NCBI GenBank assembly: GCA_937961295.1
Contig: CALGOK010000079.1
Span: 1 to 19,245, forward strand
Origin: an uncultured Gemmatimonadota bacterium
GTDB taxonomy: Bacteria > Gemmatimonadota > Gemmatimonadetes > Gemmatimonadales > GWC2-71-9
DNA length: 19,245 bases
Reading direction: 5' to 3'
Part shown: positions 1-8,170 of the stretch, in pieces
Position numbering within the stretch: the stretch's first letter is position 1
Layout of the letters: every line of letters begins with the position of its first letter
The notes under the pieces: generated by a model
Databases searched by the model: none
What the model saw: the letters and a program-made list of their open reading frames with translations, nothing else
What the model was told of the DNA's origin: nothing
Translations under genes and position numbers: made by a program

Positions 1-59
1 ACGAGGGTCAGGGCCCGACCCGGAGCCCGTCGCCCGAGGAGTCGGAAGCGACCTCCTGA
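1..59 (+). CDS. C-terminal tail of an upstream gene (partial; possibly peptide deformylase)
   Basis: Only the last 18 codons are visible, read from base 3 and ending in the TGA at 57-59. The tail is polar and rich in Pro, Ser and Glu, with no recognisable motif. The stop overlaps the fmt start as TGATG, the coupling pattern used throughout this operon, and this is the main reason for choosing this frame; the other two + frames are also open here. Peptide deformylase (def) commonly precedes fmt in bacteria, so def is the natural guess, but nothing in these codons proves it. Confidence 0.45.
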   Translation, partial: EGQGPTRSPSPEESEATS

Positions 60-988
60 TGCGGGTGGTCTTCTTCGGGACACCTGCGTTCGCCGTGCCG
101 ACGCTCGAGGCGCTCCTCACCGCGGGACACGACGTCGCCGCGGTCGTCACCCAGCCCGACCGTCCCCGAACCCGCTCGCACTCGACGCTGCTCCCGTCGC
201 CCGTCAAGGCGCGGGCACTCGACGCCGGCATCACGGTGTTCCAACCCGACCGCCCGCGCGGCGAGGAATTCACCGCAGCACTCCGTGACCTCGACGCCGA
301 CCTCGGCGTGGTGGTGGCCTACGGCCACCTCCTGCGCCCCGAGCTGCTCGCCATCCCGCGACTCGGCATGGTGAACGTGCACGCGTCGCTGCTGCCGCGC
401 TGGCGCGGCGCGGCGCCGATCCAGTGGGCGGTGATCTCGGGCGACCGCGAGACCGGCGTGTCGATCATGCGGATGGAGGCGGGGCTCGACAGCGGCCCGG
501 TGTGGCTGGCGCGGCGCACCCCGATCGCGCCGGACGAGACCAGCGGCGACCTGTTTGCGCGGCTCGCGACCCTCGGTGCCGAGGCACTGCTTGAGGCGCT
601 CCCGGCGATCGCGGCCGGCGAGGAACCGCTCGCGCAGGACGAGTCGCAGGTGACGCTCGCGCCCAAGATCGATCGTGAACAGGCGCGGATCGACTGGAAC
701 CAGCCGGCGGACAGGGTGTCCGCGCTGCTACGGGGGATGGATCCCGCCCCCGGCGCCTGGACCACCCTCGACGGACAGCCGGTCAAGCTGTTCCGCCCCG
801 GCGACCCGGTCGCGACCGAGCAGCTGCCCGTTCGCGGCCGCATCGTCTCGCGCAACGTCTCGCTCGCCGTGGCCTGCGCCGATGCGCTGCTGCCGATCGG
901 CGACATCCAGCCGGCGGGTCGGCGTCGCGTCACCACTGCAGACTGGCTCCGCGGCATGACGCGCTCCGCGGATGCGGCCTTCGCGTGA
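59..988 (+). CDS. fmt: Methionyl-tRNA formyltransferase
   Basis: The enzyme formylates the amino group of Met-tRNA(fMet) using 10-formyl-tetrahydrofolate, giving the initiator tRNA; it is cytosolic. The 309-residue length is normal for the family. The N-terminus MRVVFFGTPAFAVPTLEALL is the typical first strand and loop. The folate/catalytic core is visible as NVHASLLPRWRGAAPIQWA at about residues 104-122, followed by a GLDSGPVW segment near 142-149, corresponding to the family's Asn, His and Asp catalytic set. The C-terminal 100 residues fit the tRNA-binding domain (APKIDREQARIDWNQPA, then GMDPAPGAWTTL). The ATG at 59 is chosen because homology begins there and it overlaps the preceding stop as TGATG. 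The end overlaps the next gene by four bases (GTGA). Confidence 0.97.
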   Translation: MRVVFFGTPAFAVPTLEALLTAGHDVAAVVTQPDRPRTRSHSTLLPSPVKARALDAGITVFQPDRPRGEEFTAALRDLDADLGVVVAYGHLLRPELLAIPRLGMVNVHASLLPRWRGAAPIQWAVISGDRETGVSIMRMEAGLDSGPVWLARRTPIAPDETSGDLFARLATLGAEALLEALPAIAAGEEPLAQDESQVTLAPKIDREQARIDWNQPADRVSALLRGMDPAPGAWTTLDGQPVKLFRPGDPVATEQLPVRGRIVSRNVSLAVACADALLPIGDIQPAGRRRVTTADWLRGMTRSADAAFA

Positions 989-1614
989 AGCCGCTGCCGC
1001 GGCTGCTGGCCTACCTCGACGACACGATCGCCGCCCGTGACGACCTGGGCGTGGGACTCGCAGCGATCGCGGCTGCCGGGCCCGCGGTGGCGCTGGTCGC
1101 GCGCCTGCCCGGCGGCACCACCGACGCGCTGACCTCGCTCACCCGGCGCTGCCTCGCCAACGCACGGCCGCCCGAGGCACAGGTGTTCGTGAGCGGCCGC
1201 GTGGACGTGGCGCTTGCGGTTGGGGTCGACGGCGTCATGGCCCGGCGTGATGACCTTCCCGTCGCCGCGATGCGAGAGGTTGCTGCCCGCCATGGTGGGA
1301 CTCGCGTCATCGCGTCGGTGCACTCGGTCGAGGAGGCAGAGGCCGCCGTCGGGGCCGGTGCAGACGCACTCGTGGTCGGCACCATCTGGGCAAGCGCTTC
1401 GCATCCGGGTCGCCAGGGCGCCGGTGTCGGCCTGCTCGCGCGCACGGCCGCGCTCGGCGTCCCCGTCTACGCCATCGGGGGCGTCACGCCGGAACGCGCC
1501 CGCGAGGCCCGGGAAGCCGGGGCCTGGGGCGTCGCCGCGATCGGCGCACTCTGGGGCGTCCGGGATCACTTCAAGGTGGCGGTGGCGCTGCTGGACGGCG
1601 TCGTTGGCGGTTAG
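985..1614 (+). CDS. tenI: ThiE/TenI-family protein, more likely TenI-type thiazole tautomerase than thiamine phosphate synthase
   Basis: A 209-residue TIM-barrel protein of the thiamine phosphate synthase/TenI family. Family landmarks are GRVDVALAVGVDGV (residues 71-84), ASVHSVEEAEAAVGAGADALVVG (about 110-132) and the phosphate loop AIGGVTPE (163-170). ThiE joins HMP diphosphate to thiazole phosphate; TenI aromatises the thiazole carboxylate phosphate released by ThiG. The diphosphate-binding Q-x-R-x-K segment of ThiE appears as V-x-R-x-P near residues 38-42, and the PTxTK loop is replaced by WASASHPG (135-142). His113 is kept, but it occurs in both subfamilies. With thiS and thiG directly downstream, a TenI role fits best. 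The GTG start overlaps the fmt stop (GTGA). The last codons and the stop form part of a heptamer repeat element. The family call is firm; the subfamily is an inference. Confidence 0.8.
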   Translation: MKPLPRLLAYLDDTIAARDDLGVGLAAIAAAGPAVALVARLPGGTTDALTSLTRRCLANARPPEAQVFVSGRVDVALAVGVDGVMARRDDLPVAAMREVAARHGGTRVIASVHSVEEAEAAVGAGADALVVGTIWASASHPGRQGAGVGLLARTAALGVPVYAIGGVTPERAREAREAGAWGVAAIGALWGVRDHFKVAVALLDGVVGG

Positions 1615-1719
1615 CGGTTGGTCGTTGGGTGCTCCGACCCATCCCTGAGCAACGCTGCTAGATTTCTGGTTGAATCGCCCAACGCCCAACGACCAACGAC
1701 TCACGACCAACGACCAAAG
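1602..1719. repeat. Inverted heptamer-array element between tenI and thiS
   Basis: The left array, 1602-1629, is four consecutive 7-base units: CGTTGGC, GGTTAGC, GGTTGGT, CGTTGGG. The right array, 1678-1719, is six consecutive units in the opposite orientation: CCCAACG, CCCAACG, ACCAACG, ACTCACG, ACCAACG, ACCAAAG. A 48-base core at 1630-1677 separates them, with a locally AT-richer stretch at about 1657-1676. The longest perfect arm match is 13 bp (1617-1629 against 1685-1697). The left array runs into the tenI coding end, so the stop codon lies inside a repeat unit. The right array ends five bases before the thiS ATG. Together these could form a long imperfect stem, an internal terminator/attenuator, or a mobile or slippage-generated element. 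This is the only sizeable gap in an otherwise coupled operon. Confidence 0.8.
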
Positions 1720-1724
1720 TCCCG

Positions 1725-1925
1725 ATGCAGCTGACCATCAACGGCACCCCGCGCGCGATCACCGCCGCCCCCCCGGCCGAGCGTCTGCCCGCCGAGCTGG
1801 GGCTCGACCCGCGCGCGGTGGTGGTGGAACTCAATCGGGAGATCATCCGGCGGCCCGCCCTGGCGGCCACGCCGGTTTTGGATGGCGACGTGGTGGAGAT
1901 CGTCCACTTCGTCGGTGGAGGCTGA
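1725..1925 (+). CDS. thiS: Sulfur carrier protein ThiS
   Basis: A 66-residue ubiquitin-like (beta-grasp) protein that carries sulfur as a C-terminal thiocarboxylate and donates it to ThiG for thiazole formation. The N-terminus MQLTINGTPRAI is the typical first hairpin. The body contains VVVELNREII and DGDVVEIVHFVGGG, and it ends in the diagnostic Gly-Gly that is adenylated and thiolated. The ATG at 1725 is the only plausible start, and no clear Shine-Dalgarno sequence is visible because the heptamer array ends just upstream. Only one base separates its stop from thiG. The activating enzyme (ThiF or a MoeB-like protein) is not in the window. Confidence 0.96.
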   Translation: MQLTINGTPRAITAAPPAERLPAELGLDPRAVVVELNREIIRRPALAATPVLDGDVVEIVHFVGGG

Positions 1926-1926
1926 C

Positions 1927-2691
1927 ATGCTGGAAATTGGCGGCGCGACCTTCGGTTCGCGCCTGATGGTGGGAACCGGCAAGTACCGCAGCAATGCGGA
2001 GATGATCGAGGCGATCGAGGCCTCGGGAGCGGAGATCGTCACGGTCGCGGTCCGGCGCGTGTCGCTCGACCGCCGCGACGAGTCGGGAATCCTCCACCAC
2101 CTCTCGCCCGAGCGCTACTTCCTGCTCAGCAACACCGCCGGTTGCTACACCGCCGACGAGGCGATCCGCTACGCGCGACTGGCACGCGAGGCCGGGTTCA
2201 ACGACTTCGTCAAGCTCGAGGTGATCGGCGACAAGGAAACCCTCCTCCCCGACACCGCCGGCCTGCTCGAGGCGACGCGCGTGCTCGCCGCCGAGGGATT
2301 CAAGGTCCTCGCCTACACCAACGACGACCTGATCACCGCGCTCCGGCTCGAGGACGCCGGGGCGGTGGCGGTGATGCCGCTCGCCTCGCCGATCGGCTCG
2401 GGGCTCGGGCTGCTCAATCCGTACTTCATCCGCACCATCAAGGCGCGGCTCACCGTTCCGATCATCGTCGACGCCGGCGTGGGCACCGCCTCCGACGCGT
2501 GCCTGGTGATGGAGCAGGGCGTCGACGGCATCCTGATGAACACCGCGCTGGCCGAGGCCGACGAGCCGGTGCGGATGGCGCGCGCGATGCGGCTCGCCGT
2601 CGAGGCGGGTCGTGAGGCGTACCTCGCCGGCCGGATGCCGCGCCGCGAGGTGGCGGTGCCGTCCTCGCCCACCGCCGGGATGCTGGGCTGA
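1927..2691 (+). CDS. thiG: Thiazole synthase ThiG
   Basis: A 254-residue TIM-barrel enzyme that makes the thiazole phosphate moiety of thiamine from deoxyxylulose 5-phosphate, ThiS thiocarboxylate and dehydroglycine. Family motifs are FGSRLMVGTGKY near the start, FVKLEVIGDKETLLPD in the middle (its first lysine fits the Schiff-base lysine), IIVDAGVGTASDA and DGILMNTALAEADEP near the C-terminal phosphate site. The frame is open upstream, but homology begins at the ATG at 1927 (MLEIGGATFGS), one base after the thiS stop, so that start is used. The gene ends in CTGA, which appears to overlap the rsmB start. Confidence 0.97.
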   Translation: MLEIGGATFGSRLMVGTGKYRSNAEMIEAIEASGAEIVTVAVRRVSLDRRDESGILHHLSPERYFLLSNTAGCYTADEAIRYARLAREAGFNDFVKLEVIGDKETLLPDTAGLLEATRVLAAEGFKVLAYTNDDLITALRLEDAGAVAVMPLASPIGSGLGLLNPYFIRTIKARLTVPIIVDAGVGTASDACLVMEQGVDGILMNTALAEADEPVRMARAMRLAVEAGREAYLAGRMPRREVAVPSSPTAGMLG

Positions 2692-3986
2692 GCGACACCG
2701 GGCTGGCGCCGCGCCGCGCGGCGCTCGGCATCCTGTTGGCCGTGCGGAGGGGAGAGCCGTTTGACACCGCGCTCGAGCGCGGCCTCGCCTCCCTCGCCGA
2801 GGTCGATCGCCGTCTCGTGCACGAGCTCGCCGCCGGCGTGCTCCGCCAGCAGGGCCCGCTCGACACGGCGATCGCACCCCACGTCTCGCGAGGGATCGGA
2901 CAAGTCGAACCCGCCCTGCTCGACATCCTCCGGCTCGCCACGTACCAGATCCATCACCTCGATCGCGTCCCACCCCACGCCGCGGTGGCCACGGCGGTCG
3001 ACCTCGCGCGACAGGCCGTGGGCGAGCGCGCGACCGGGTTCGTCAATGCCGTGCTGCGCAAGGTCGCCCGCGGTCGGCCGGCACCCGCTGCCCCCGAGCC
3101 CGACACGGCCGCCGCCCTCGCCGGGGAGTTCAGTCACCCTGAATGGCTGGTGACGAGGTGGCTCGAGCGCTTCGGCCGGGACGAGACTCGTGCGCTGCTG
3201 GAGTGGAACAACGCTCATCCGCCGCTGGTGATCCAGCCGGCCCGCGGCAGCGTCGACGAACTTGCGAACAGGCTGGGCGAGGCGAAGGTGCCGCATTTCC
3301 TCGCCCCCTTCGGGGCCGGCGTGGTCGTCGACGAGACGCGCCCCGACCGCATTCCGGGATTTGACGAGGGCGACTGGTTCGTGCAGGACCCGGCGCAGGC
3401 GCTGGTGACCCGGTACGCCGGCTTTCCGGAGGACGCCGTGGTGTACGATGCCTGCGCGGCGCCCGGCGGGAAGGCGCTGGCCCTGCACGACAGCGTGGCG
3501 CGGGTGGTCGCCGCCGACCTGTCGCGTCGTCGTCTCGAGCGGCTACTCGAGAATCTCTCCCGGCTCGCGGCGCCGAACGTCCACCCGGTCGTGGCCGACG
3601 CGATGCAGCCGCCAGTCAGGCCGGTCGGAGCCGTGCTGGTGGACGCTCCCTGCCTCGGCACCGGGACCTTCGCCCGGCACCCGGATGCCCGCCATCGGGT
3701 GCGGCCGGAAGCCCTGGCGCGACTGGTCGCGGAGCAGGCCGCGCTCCTCGACGCCGCCGCCGATCGGGTGCGAACCGGTGGCGTGCTATGTTATGCCACG
3801 TGCTCGCTGGAGCCCGAGGAGGACGGCGAACAGGTGGACCGGTTCCTGGCACGGCGGCGGGACTTCCGTCGCGAACCGGCGACCGGGGACGATCTGCCGC
3901 TCACCGCGGCAGGCGACCTGCTCCTGCTCCCGCAGCGTCACGGCACCGATGGGGCGTTCGCAGCGAGGCTGGTGAGGACCGGGTGA
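2688..3986 (+). CDS. rsmB: 16S rRNA (cytosine-C5) methyltransferase, RsmB/Sun family
   Basis: RsmB methylates C967 of 16S rRNA with S-adenosylmethionine. An N-terminal NusB-like helical domain (about residues 8-140) precedes a Rossmann methyltransferase domain. Motif I is VYDACAAPGGK (about 252-262). Motif IV is VDAPCLGTGTFARHPD with Cys322. Motif VI is YATCSLEPEEDG with Cys372, the position of the catalytic nucleophile. The start is unusual: homology (APRRAALGILLAV) begins well upstream of the first common start codon in frame, a TTG at 2736, and there is no in-frame ATG, GTG or TTG before that. A CTG at 2688 overlaps the thiG stop as CTGA, matching the coupling style of the operon, and gives 432 residues. 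If TTG is used instead, the protein has 416 residues and loses part of the first NusB helix. Confidence 0.93.
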   Translation: MSDTGLAPRRAALGILLAVRRGEPFDTALERGLASLAEVDRRLVHELAAGVLRQQGPLDTAIAPHVSRGIGQVEPALLDILRLATYQIHHLDRVPPHAAVATAVDLARQAVGERATGFVNAVLRKVARGRPAPAAPEPDTAAALAGEFSHPEWLVTRWLERFGRDETRALLEWNNAHPPLVIQPARGSVDELANRLGEAKVPHFLAPFGAGVVVDETRPDRIPGFDEGDWFVQDPAQALVTRYAGFPEDAVVYDACAAPGGKALALHDSVARVVAADLSRRRLERLLENLSRLAAPNVHPVVADAMQPPVRPVGAVLVDAPCLGTGTFARHPDARHRVRPEALARLVAEQAALLDAAADRVRTGGVLCYATCSLEPEEDGEQVDRFLARRRDFRREPATGDDLPLTAAGDLLLLPQRHGTDGAFAARLVRTG

Positions 3987-4516
3987 CGACCGCGCGATGG
4001 TGGCAGAACGGCTGGATCTGGCTGGCGCTGGTCACCGCGGTGGCCGGCGGGATGCTGGTGGCGTGGCTGCTCTATCCGGCCCCGATTGTCCAGCGCGACG
4101 CCGTGGTGCCGCAACTGCGGGGAGTCGCCACCGACCAGGCCGTGGCCGAGCTCGCCGCGCTGGGGCTGCGCGGCCGGATCGCGGGGGAGCTGGAGGATCC
4201 GCTCACCCCGGCCGGGACGGTTTCGTGGCAGGTCCCGGTCGAGGGGACCCGGCTGCCCGAAGGCTCCCTGGTGCGGCTGGGAGTGTCGAGCGGGCCGCCG
4301 CGCGTGACGGTGCCGGAACTGGTGGACCTCGACATGGAGACGGCCTCGACCATCCTTCAGGCAGCCGGACTCTCGATCGGCCGGATCGACAGCGTGTCCT
4401 CGGCGACCCCGGCCGGGATGGTGGTGCGGACGCGACCCGAAGCGCGCGGCGCGATCCGCGCCGGCGGAAAGGTGGACCTGACGGTGAGCAGCGGACCCCG
4501 GAGGCGGCGGTCATGA
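3983..4516 (+). CDS. Membrane-anchored protein with two PASTA domains
   Basis: A 177-residue protein with a short N-terminus, one membrane helix (about residues 11-31, WIWLALVTAVAGGMLVAWLL) and two PASTA repeats on the presumed periplasmic side. The first is about 40-106 (begins VVPQLRGVATDQAVAEL) and the second about 109-173 (VTVPELVDLDMETASTIL through GKVDLTVSSGP). PASTA domains in other proteins bind peptidoglycan fragments or beta-lactams, usually attached to Ser/Thr kinases or penicillin-binding proteins. Here there is no kinase or transpeptidase part. The GTG at 3983 overlaps the rsmB stop (GTGA), and its end overlaps rpe (ATGA). The frame is open further upstream inside rsmB, but that stretch is a shadow. 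Exact function is unknown; a wall-sensing or scaffold role is a guess. Confidence 0.88.
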   Translation: MTTARWWQNGWIWLALVTAVAGGMLVAWLLYPAPIVQRDAVVPQLRGVATDQAVAELAALGLRGRIAGELEDPLTPAGTVSWQVPVEGTRLPEGSLVRLGVSSGPPRVTVPELVDLDMETASTILQAAGLSIGRIDSVSSATPAGMVVRTRPEARGAIRAGGKVDLTVSSGPRRRRS

Positions 4517-5178
4517 CCGTGCGGATCGCTCCCAGCGTGCTGAGCGCCGACCTCGGTCGCCTCGCCGAGCAGGTGGCCGAGGCGGAGGCGGGCGGCGCGA
4601 CCTGGCTGCATGTGGACGTGATGGACGGCCACTTCGTGCCGAACCTCACCTTCGGCGCGCCGCTGATCCGCGGACTCGGCAAGATCTCGTCGCTGCCGAT
4701 CGACGTGCACCTCATGGTCGAGCATCCCGAGCGCTACATCGCCGAGTACGCCGACCTCGGCGCGGCGGTGTTCTCGTTCCACCCCGAGGCCACCGTGCAC
4801 GTGCAGCGCCACCTGGCCGCGGTGCGACAGGCGGGGATGCAGGCCGGCCTCGTGCTCAACCCGTCCACCCCGGTCGACTGGCTCCGCGAGGTGAGCGACG
4901 ACCTCGACCTGGTCCTCGTGATGTCGGTCAATCCGGGGTTCGGTGGCCAGTCGTACATCCCGGCTTCGACGCAGAAGATCGCCCGCACCCGCGCGCTGCT
5001 CACCGAATGTGGCTCGCGCGCCGCGCTCGAGGTCGACGGTGGCATCACGGTCAAGACCATCGGCGAGGTGCATCGCGCCGGTGCCGACACCTTCGTCGCC
5101 GGCACCGCCGTGTTCGGCCAGCAGGACGTCGCCGAAGCGGTGCGCGCGCTGCGCCGGGCCTGCGAGGTGGCGGTGTGA
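4513..5178 (+). CDS. rpe: Ribulose-phosphate 3-epimerase
   Basis: Interconverts ribulose 5-phosphate and xylulose 5-phosphate in the pentose phosphate and related sugar pathways; it is a cytosolic metal-dependent TIM barrel. The 221-residue length is typical. Visible motifs are APSVLSADLGRL (6-17), LHVDVMDGHFVPNLTFG (32-48), VHLMVEHPERYI (65-76), VLVMSVNPGFGGQSYIP (134-150) and EVDGGITVKTI (173-183). The expected metal ligands are present as His33, Asp35, His66 and Asp175. The ATG at 4513 overlaps the PASTA gene stop (ATGA). The end overlaps the next start (GTGA). Confidence 0.97.
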   Translation: MTVRIAPSVLSADLGRLAEQVAEAEAGGATWLHVDVMDGHFVPNLTFGAPLIRGLGKISSLPIDVHLMVEHPERYIAEYADLGAAVFSFHPEATVHVQRHLAAVRQAGMQAGLVLNPSTPVDWLREVSDDLDLVLVMSVNPGFGGQSYIPASTQKIARTRALLTECGSRAALEVDGGITVKTIGEVHRAGADTFVAGTAVFGQQDVAEAVRALRRACEVAV

Positions 5179-5696
5179 GGACATCGGGACTGGTCATGCT
5201 CGCCGTGGGCGCGCTGGCCGCGTGCGGCACTCCCGCGCCGATCCGGATCGGCAGCGAGGCGCCCGACTTCCGCGCGGTGGACCTCGCGAGCGGTGAGGAG
5301 ATCTCGTTCCTCGAGGAGTACGGCGGCGCCGTCACGCTGGTGAACGTGTGGGCCACCTGGTGCGAGCCGTGCAAGGAGGAGATCCCGGCGCTCGACTCGA
5401 TGTATCGCCAGCTGGCGCCGCGCGGCTTCCGGATCGCCGCCGTCAGCGTGGACGTCGCCGACTCCAGCGCAGTTCGCGAGTTCATCGCCGACTTCGGCGT
5501 GGCGTTCGACGTGCTGCACGACCGCGACGGCCGGATCCAGCAGCTCTTCCAGACCACCGGGGTGCCGGAATCGTTCCTCGTCGACAAGGACGGCCGCATC
5601 CTGCGGATCGTCTACGGCGCGCACCCGTGGGCCTCGCCGGCCAACCAGCGGATCGTCGAGGGCCTGCTCGCCGCGGGAACCGCCCCGGGGTCATGA
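5175..5696 (+). CDS. TlpA/ResA-family thiol-disulfide oxidoreductase, predicted lipoprotein
   Basis: A 173-residue thioredoxin-fold protein. Starting at the GTG at 5175, which overlaps the rpe stop (GTGA), the N-terminus reads MRTSGLVMLAVGALAACGTP. This is a short lipoprotein signal with lipobox LAAC, so Cys17 should be lipidated. The fold begins at about residue 24. It has the redox motif WATWCEPCKEEIP with Cys63 and Cys66, and a GVPESFLVDKDG segment carrying the cis-proline. TlpA/ResA proteins reduce or oxidise disulfides outside the cytoplasm, often for cytochrome c maturation; the actual partner cannot be read from this window. It is followed by a paralogue overlapping by four bases. lgt, which lipidates such proteins, lies further down the same operon. 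Confidence 0.92.
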   Translation: MRTSGLVMLAVGALAACGTPAPIRIGSEAPDFRAVDLASGEEISFLEEYGGAVTLVNVWATWCEPCKEEIPALDSMYRQLAPRGFRIAAVSVDVADSSAVREFIADFGVAFDVLHDRDGRIQQLFQTTGVPESFLVDKDGRILRIVYGAHPWASPANQRIVEGLLAAGTAPGS

Positions 5697-6219
5697 TGCG
5701 CCAATGGCAGATGGTCGCGCTGATCATCGGCGGGATCGCGCTCGGCGCGTGGGGGCTCACCCGGTACGCGCCGCCGCCGGAAGGCGTCGAGGTCGGCCGC
5801 CGCGCGCCCGAATACCGCCTGGTCGACCTCGCCACCGGCGATTCGGTCTCCCTGCGCGAGCACTTCGCCGGCCAGGTGACCCTCGTCAACGTGTGGGCCA
5901 CCTGGTGTGCGCCGTGCCGGGCAGAGATGCCGTCGATGGAGCGGACCTGGCAGGAGTTCCGGGGCCGCGGCTTCCGGATTGCGGCGGTCAGTGTCGATGC
6001 CGGCAATCCCGACAAGGTGCGCGCCTTCGCCGACGAGCTGGGGCTCACCTTCGACCTGCTCCACGACCGCAGCGGGCTGATCCAGCAGGAGTACCGGATG
6101 ATCGGCGTGCCGCAGTCGTTCCTGCTCGACCGCGACGGCACCATCCGGTTCGTCGCACTCGGCGAGGAGCACTGGGACTCGGCCGAGCACCGCGGGCGGA
6201 TCGCAGCGCTGCTGGGGGA

Positions 6220-6223
<4 letters not shown>
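5693..6223 (+). CDS. TlpA/ResA-family thiol-disulfide oxidoreductase, membrane anchored
   Basis: A 176-residue paralogue of the preceding gene. The N-terminus MMRQWQMVALIIGGIALGAW is a signal anchor with no lipobox cysteine. The thioredoxin-like domain follows from about residue 32, with redox motif WATWCAPCRAEMP (Cys72 and Cys75) and the cis-Pro segment GVPQSFLLDRDG. The segments VTLVNVWATWC, GFRIAAVSVD and FDLLHDR closely match the first copy, indicating tandem duplication followed by a change of anchor. The start is the ATG at 5693 (ATGA overlap) or the ATG at 5696 (TGATG overlap), which cannot be separated here. The end overlaps tsaD (ATGA). Likely periplasmic redox work, possibly on c-type cytochromes such as the one fused to the iron permease in this window, but that link is only a guess. 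Confidence 0.92.
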
Positions 6224-7265
<1,042 letters not shown>

Positions 7266-7269
<4 letters not shown>

Positions 7270-8120
7270 TCCAGGCCTATCCGCTCGAGTTCCACCTCGG
7301 ACCGCTGCCGATCACCGGCTTCGGCCTCACGATGATGCTGGCGTTCCTGATCGGGGCGTGGATCGTCGACCGCGAGCTGCGGCGCAACGGCTTCGCACCC
7401 GACTTCGCCGGCGACATCGTCTTCGGCGCCGTGATCGGCGGCATCGTCGGCGCCAAGCTCTGGTACGTGGCACTGCATGGCCCGGAGGCCCTCTTCGCGC
7501 GCGAGGGCCTGGTCTTCTACGGCGGGTTCATCGGCGGCGCGCTCGGCGTGATCATCGCCGGCTGGCGGCGCGCCGTCCCGATCCGGTGGACCATGCACCT
7601 CGTCGCCCCGGCGCTGGCCGCCGCCTATGCCATGGGGCGGGTCGGCTGCTTCGTGGTCGGCGACGACTATGGGCGACCCACCGACCTCCCCTGGGCCGTG
7701 GCGTTCCCCGAGGGGGCACCGCCGAGCACCGCGGGAATCATGGCCAGGGCGTTCGGCACTCCGATGCCGCCGGGGACCGCGCCCGAGACCCTCCTCAGCG
7801 TGCACCCCACCCAGCTGTACGAGGTCGGGATCATCCTCGTGGTGTTCGCGGTACTCTGGAAGTGGCGACTCAAGGCACGCGGGACCGGCTGGCTGTTCGG
7901 GGCTTACCTGATCTTTGCTGGACTGGAGCGGTTCACCGTCGAGTTTTTCCGGGCCAAGGATGACCGATTTCTGGCCGGAATGACGGTGGCTCAGGCCACG
8001 TCGGTCACCATCGTGCTGGTCGGGATCGTGATTTGGCAGCGGCTCGCCCCGCTGGCACCGGCGGAACCCGGCCAGTGGCTTCGCCAGGGCGCGGGATCCC
8101 AAGGGAAGACGGGGAGATAG
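7266..8120 (+). CDS. lgt: Phosphatidylglycerol-prolipoprotein diacylglyceryl transferase
   Basis: Lgt moves diacylglycerol from phosphatidylglycerol to the lipobox cysteine of prolipoproteins in the inner membrane. The 284-residue sequence has about seven hydrophobic segments. The signature region is GRVGCFVVGDDYGRPTDLPWAV, followed by HPTQLYE and, near the end, GLERFTVEFFR, which keeps the conserved Arg and Glu. Two positions differ from the E. coli type: the HGG loop is YGG (VFYGGFIGG), and the Asn in GRxGNF is Cys. From memory such variants occur in other phyla, so activity is still expected. The GTG at 7266 overlaps the tsaD stop (GTGA). It is the last gene of the + strand operon. A weak hairpin followed by seven T at 8161-8167 could end transcription, overlapping the next promoter. 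Confidence 0.95.
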
Positions 8121-8134
8121 GCCGTTACCGCCGC

Positions 8135-8163
8135 TTGACAGACCGGGGTGCGGATCCTAGTTT
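8135..8163 (+). promoter_or_regulatory. Predicted sigma70-type promoter for the ncRNA
   Basis: A perfect -35 hexamer TTGACA at 8135-8140, an ideal 17-base spacer, and TAGTTT at 8158-8163 as -10, which keeps the key T1, A2 and T6 positions. Transcription would begin near 8170-8171. No gene follows on this strand, so the promoter most likely serves the structured RNA at about 8171-8325. The T run at 8161-8167 could alternatively belong to a weak terminator of lgt. Confidence 0.6.
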
Positions 8164-8170
8164 TTTTCCT

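Noticed and set aside
1636..1664. Weak promoter GACCCA ... TAGATT within the repeat core before thiS
   Set aside because: The -35 match is poor. An internal promoter cannot be excluded, but the sequence does not support listing it.
319..1710. Long - strand open frame opposite fmt and tenI
   Set aside because: Antisense to two clear genes, and it reads through the repeat element; no recognisable protein features.
1602..1719. CRISPR array
   Set aside because: The units are 7 bases with no spacers between them and occur in both orientations; no cas genes are nearby.
1615..1724. Possible TPP riboswitch ahead of thiS
   Set aside because: A CTGAG is present at about 1645, but the conserved CTGAGA context and the later ACCTGATCTGGATAATGCC-type segment are missing. 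The gap is dominated by heptamer repeats.
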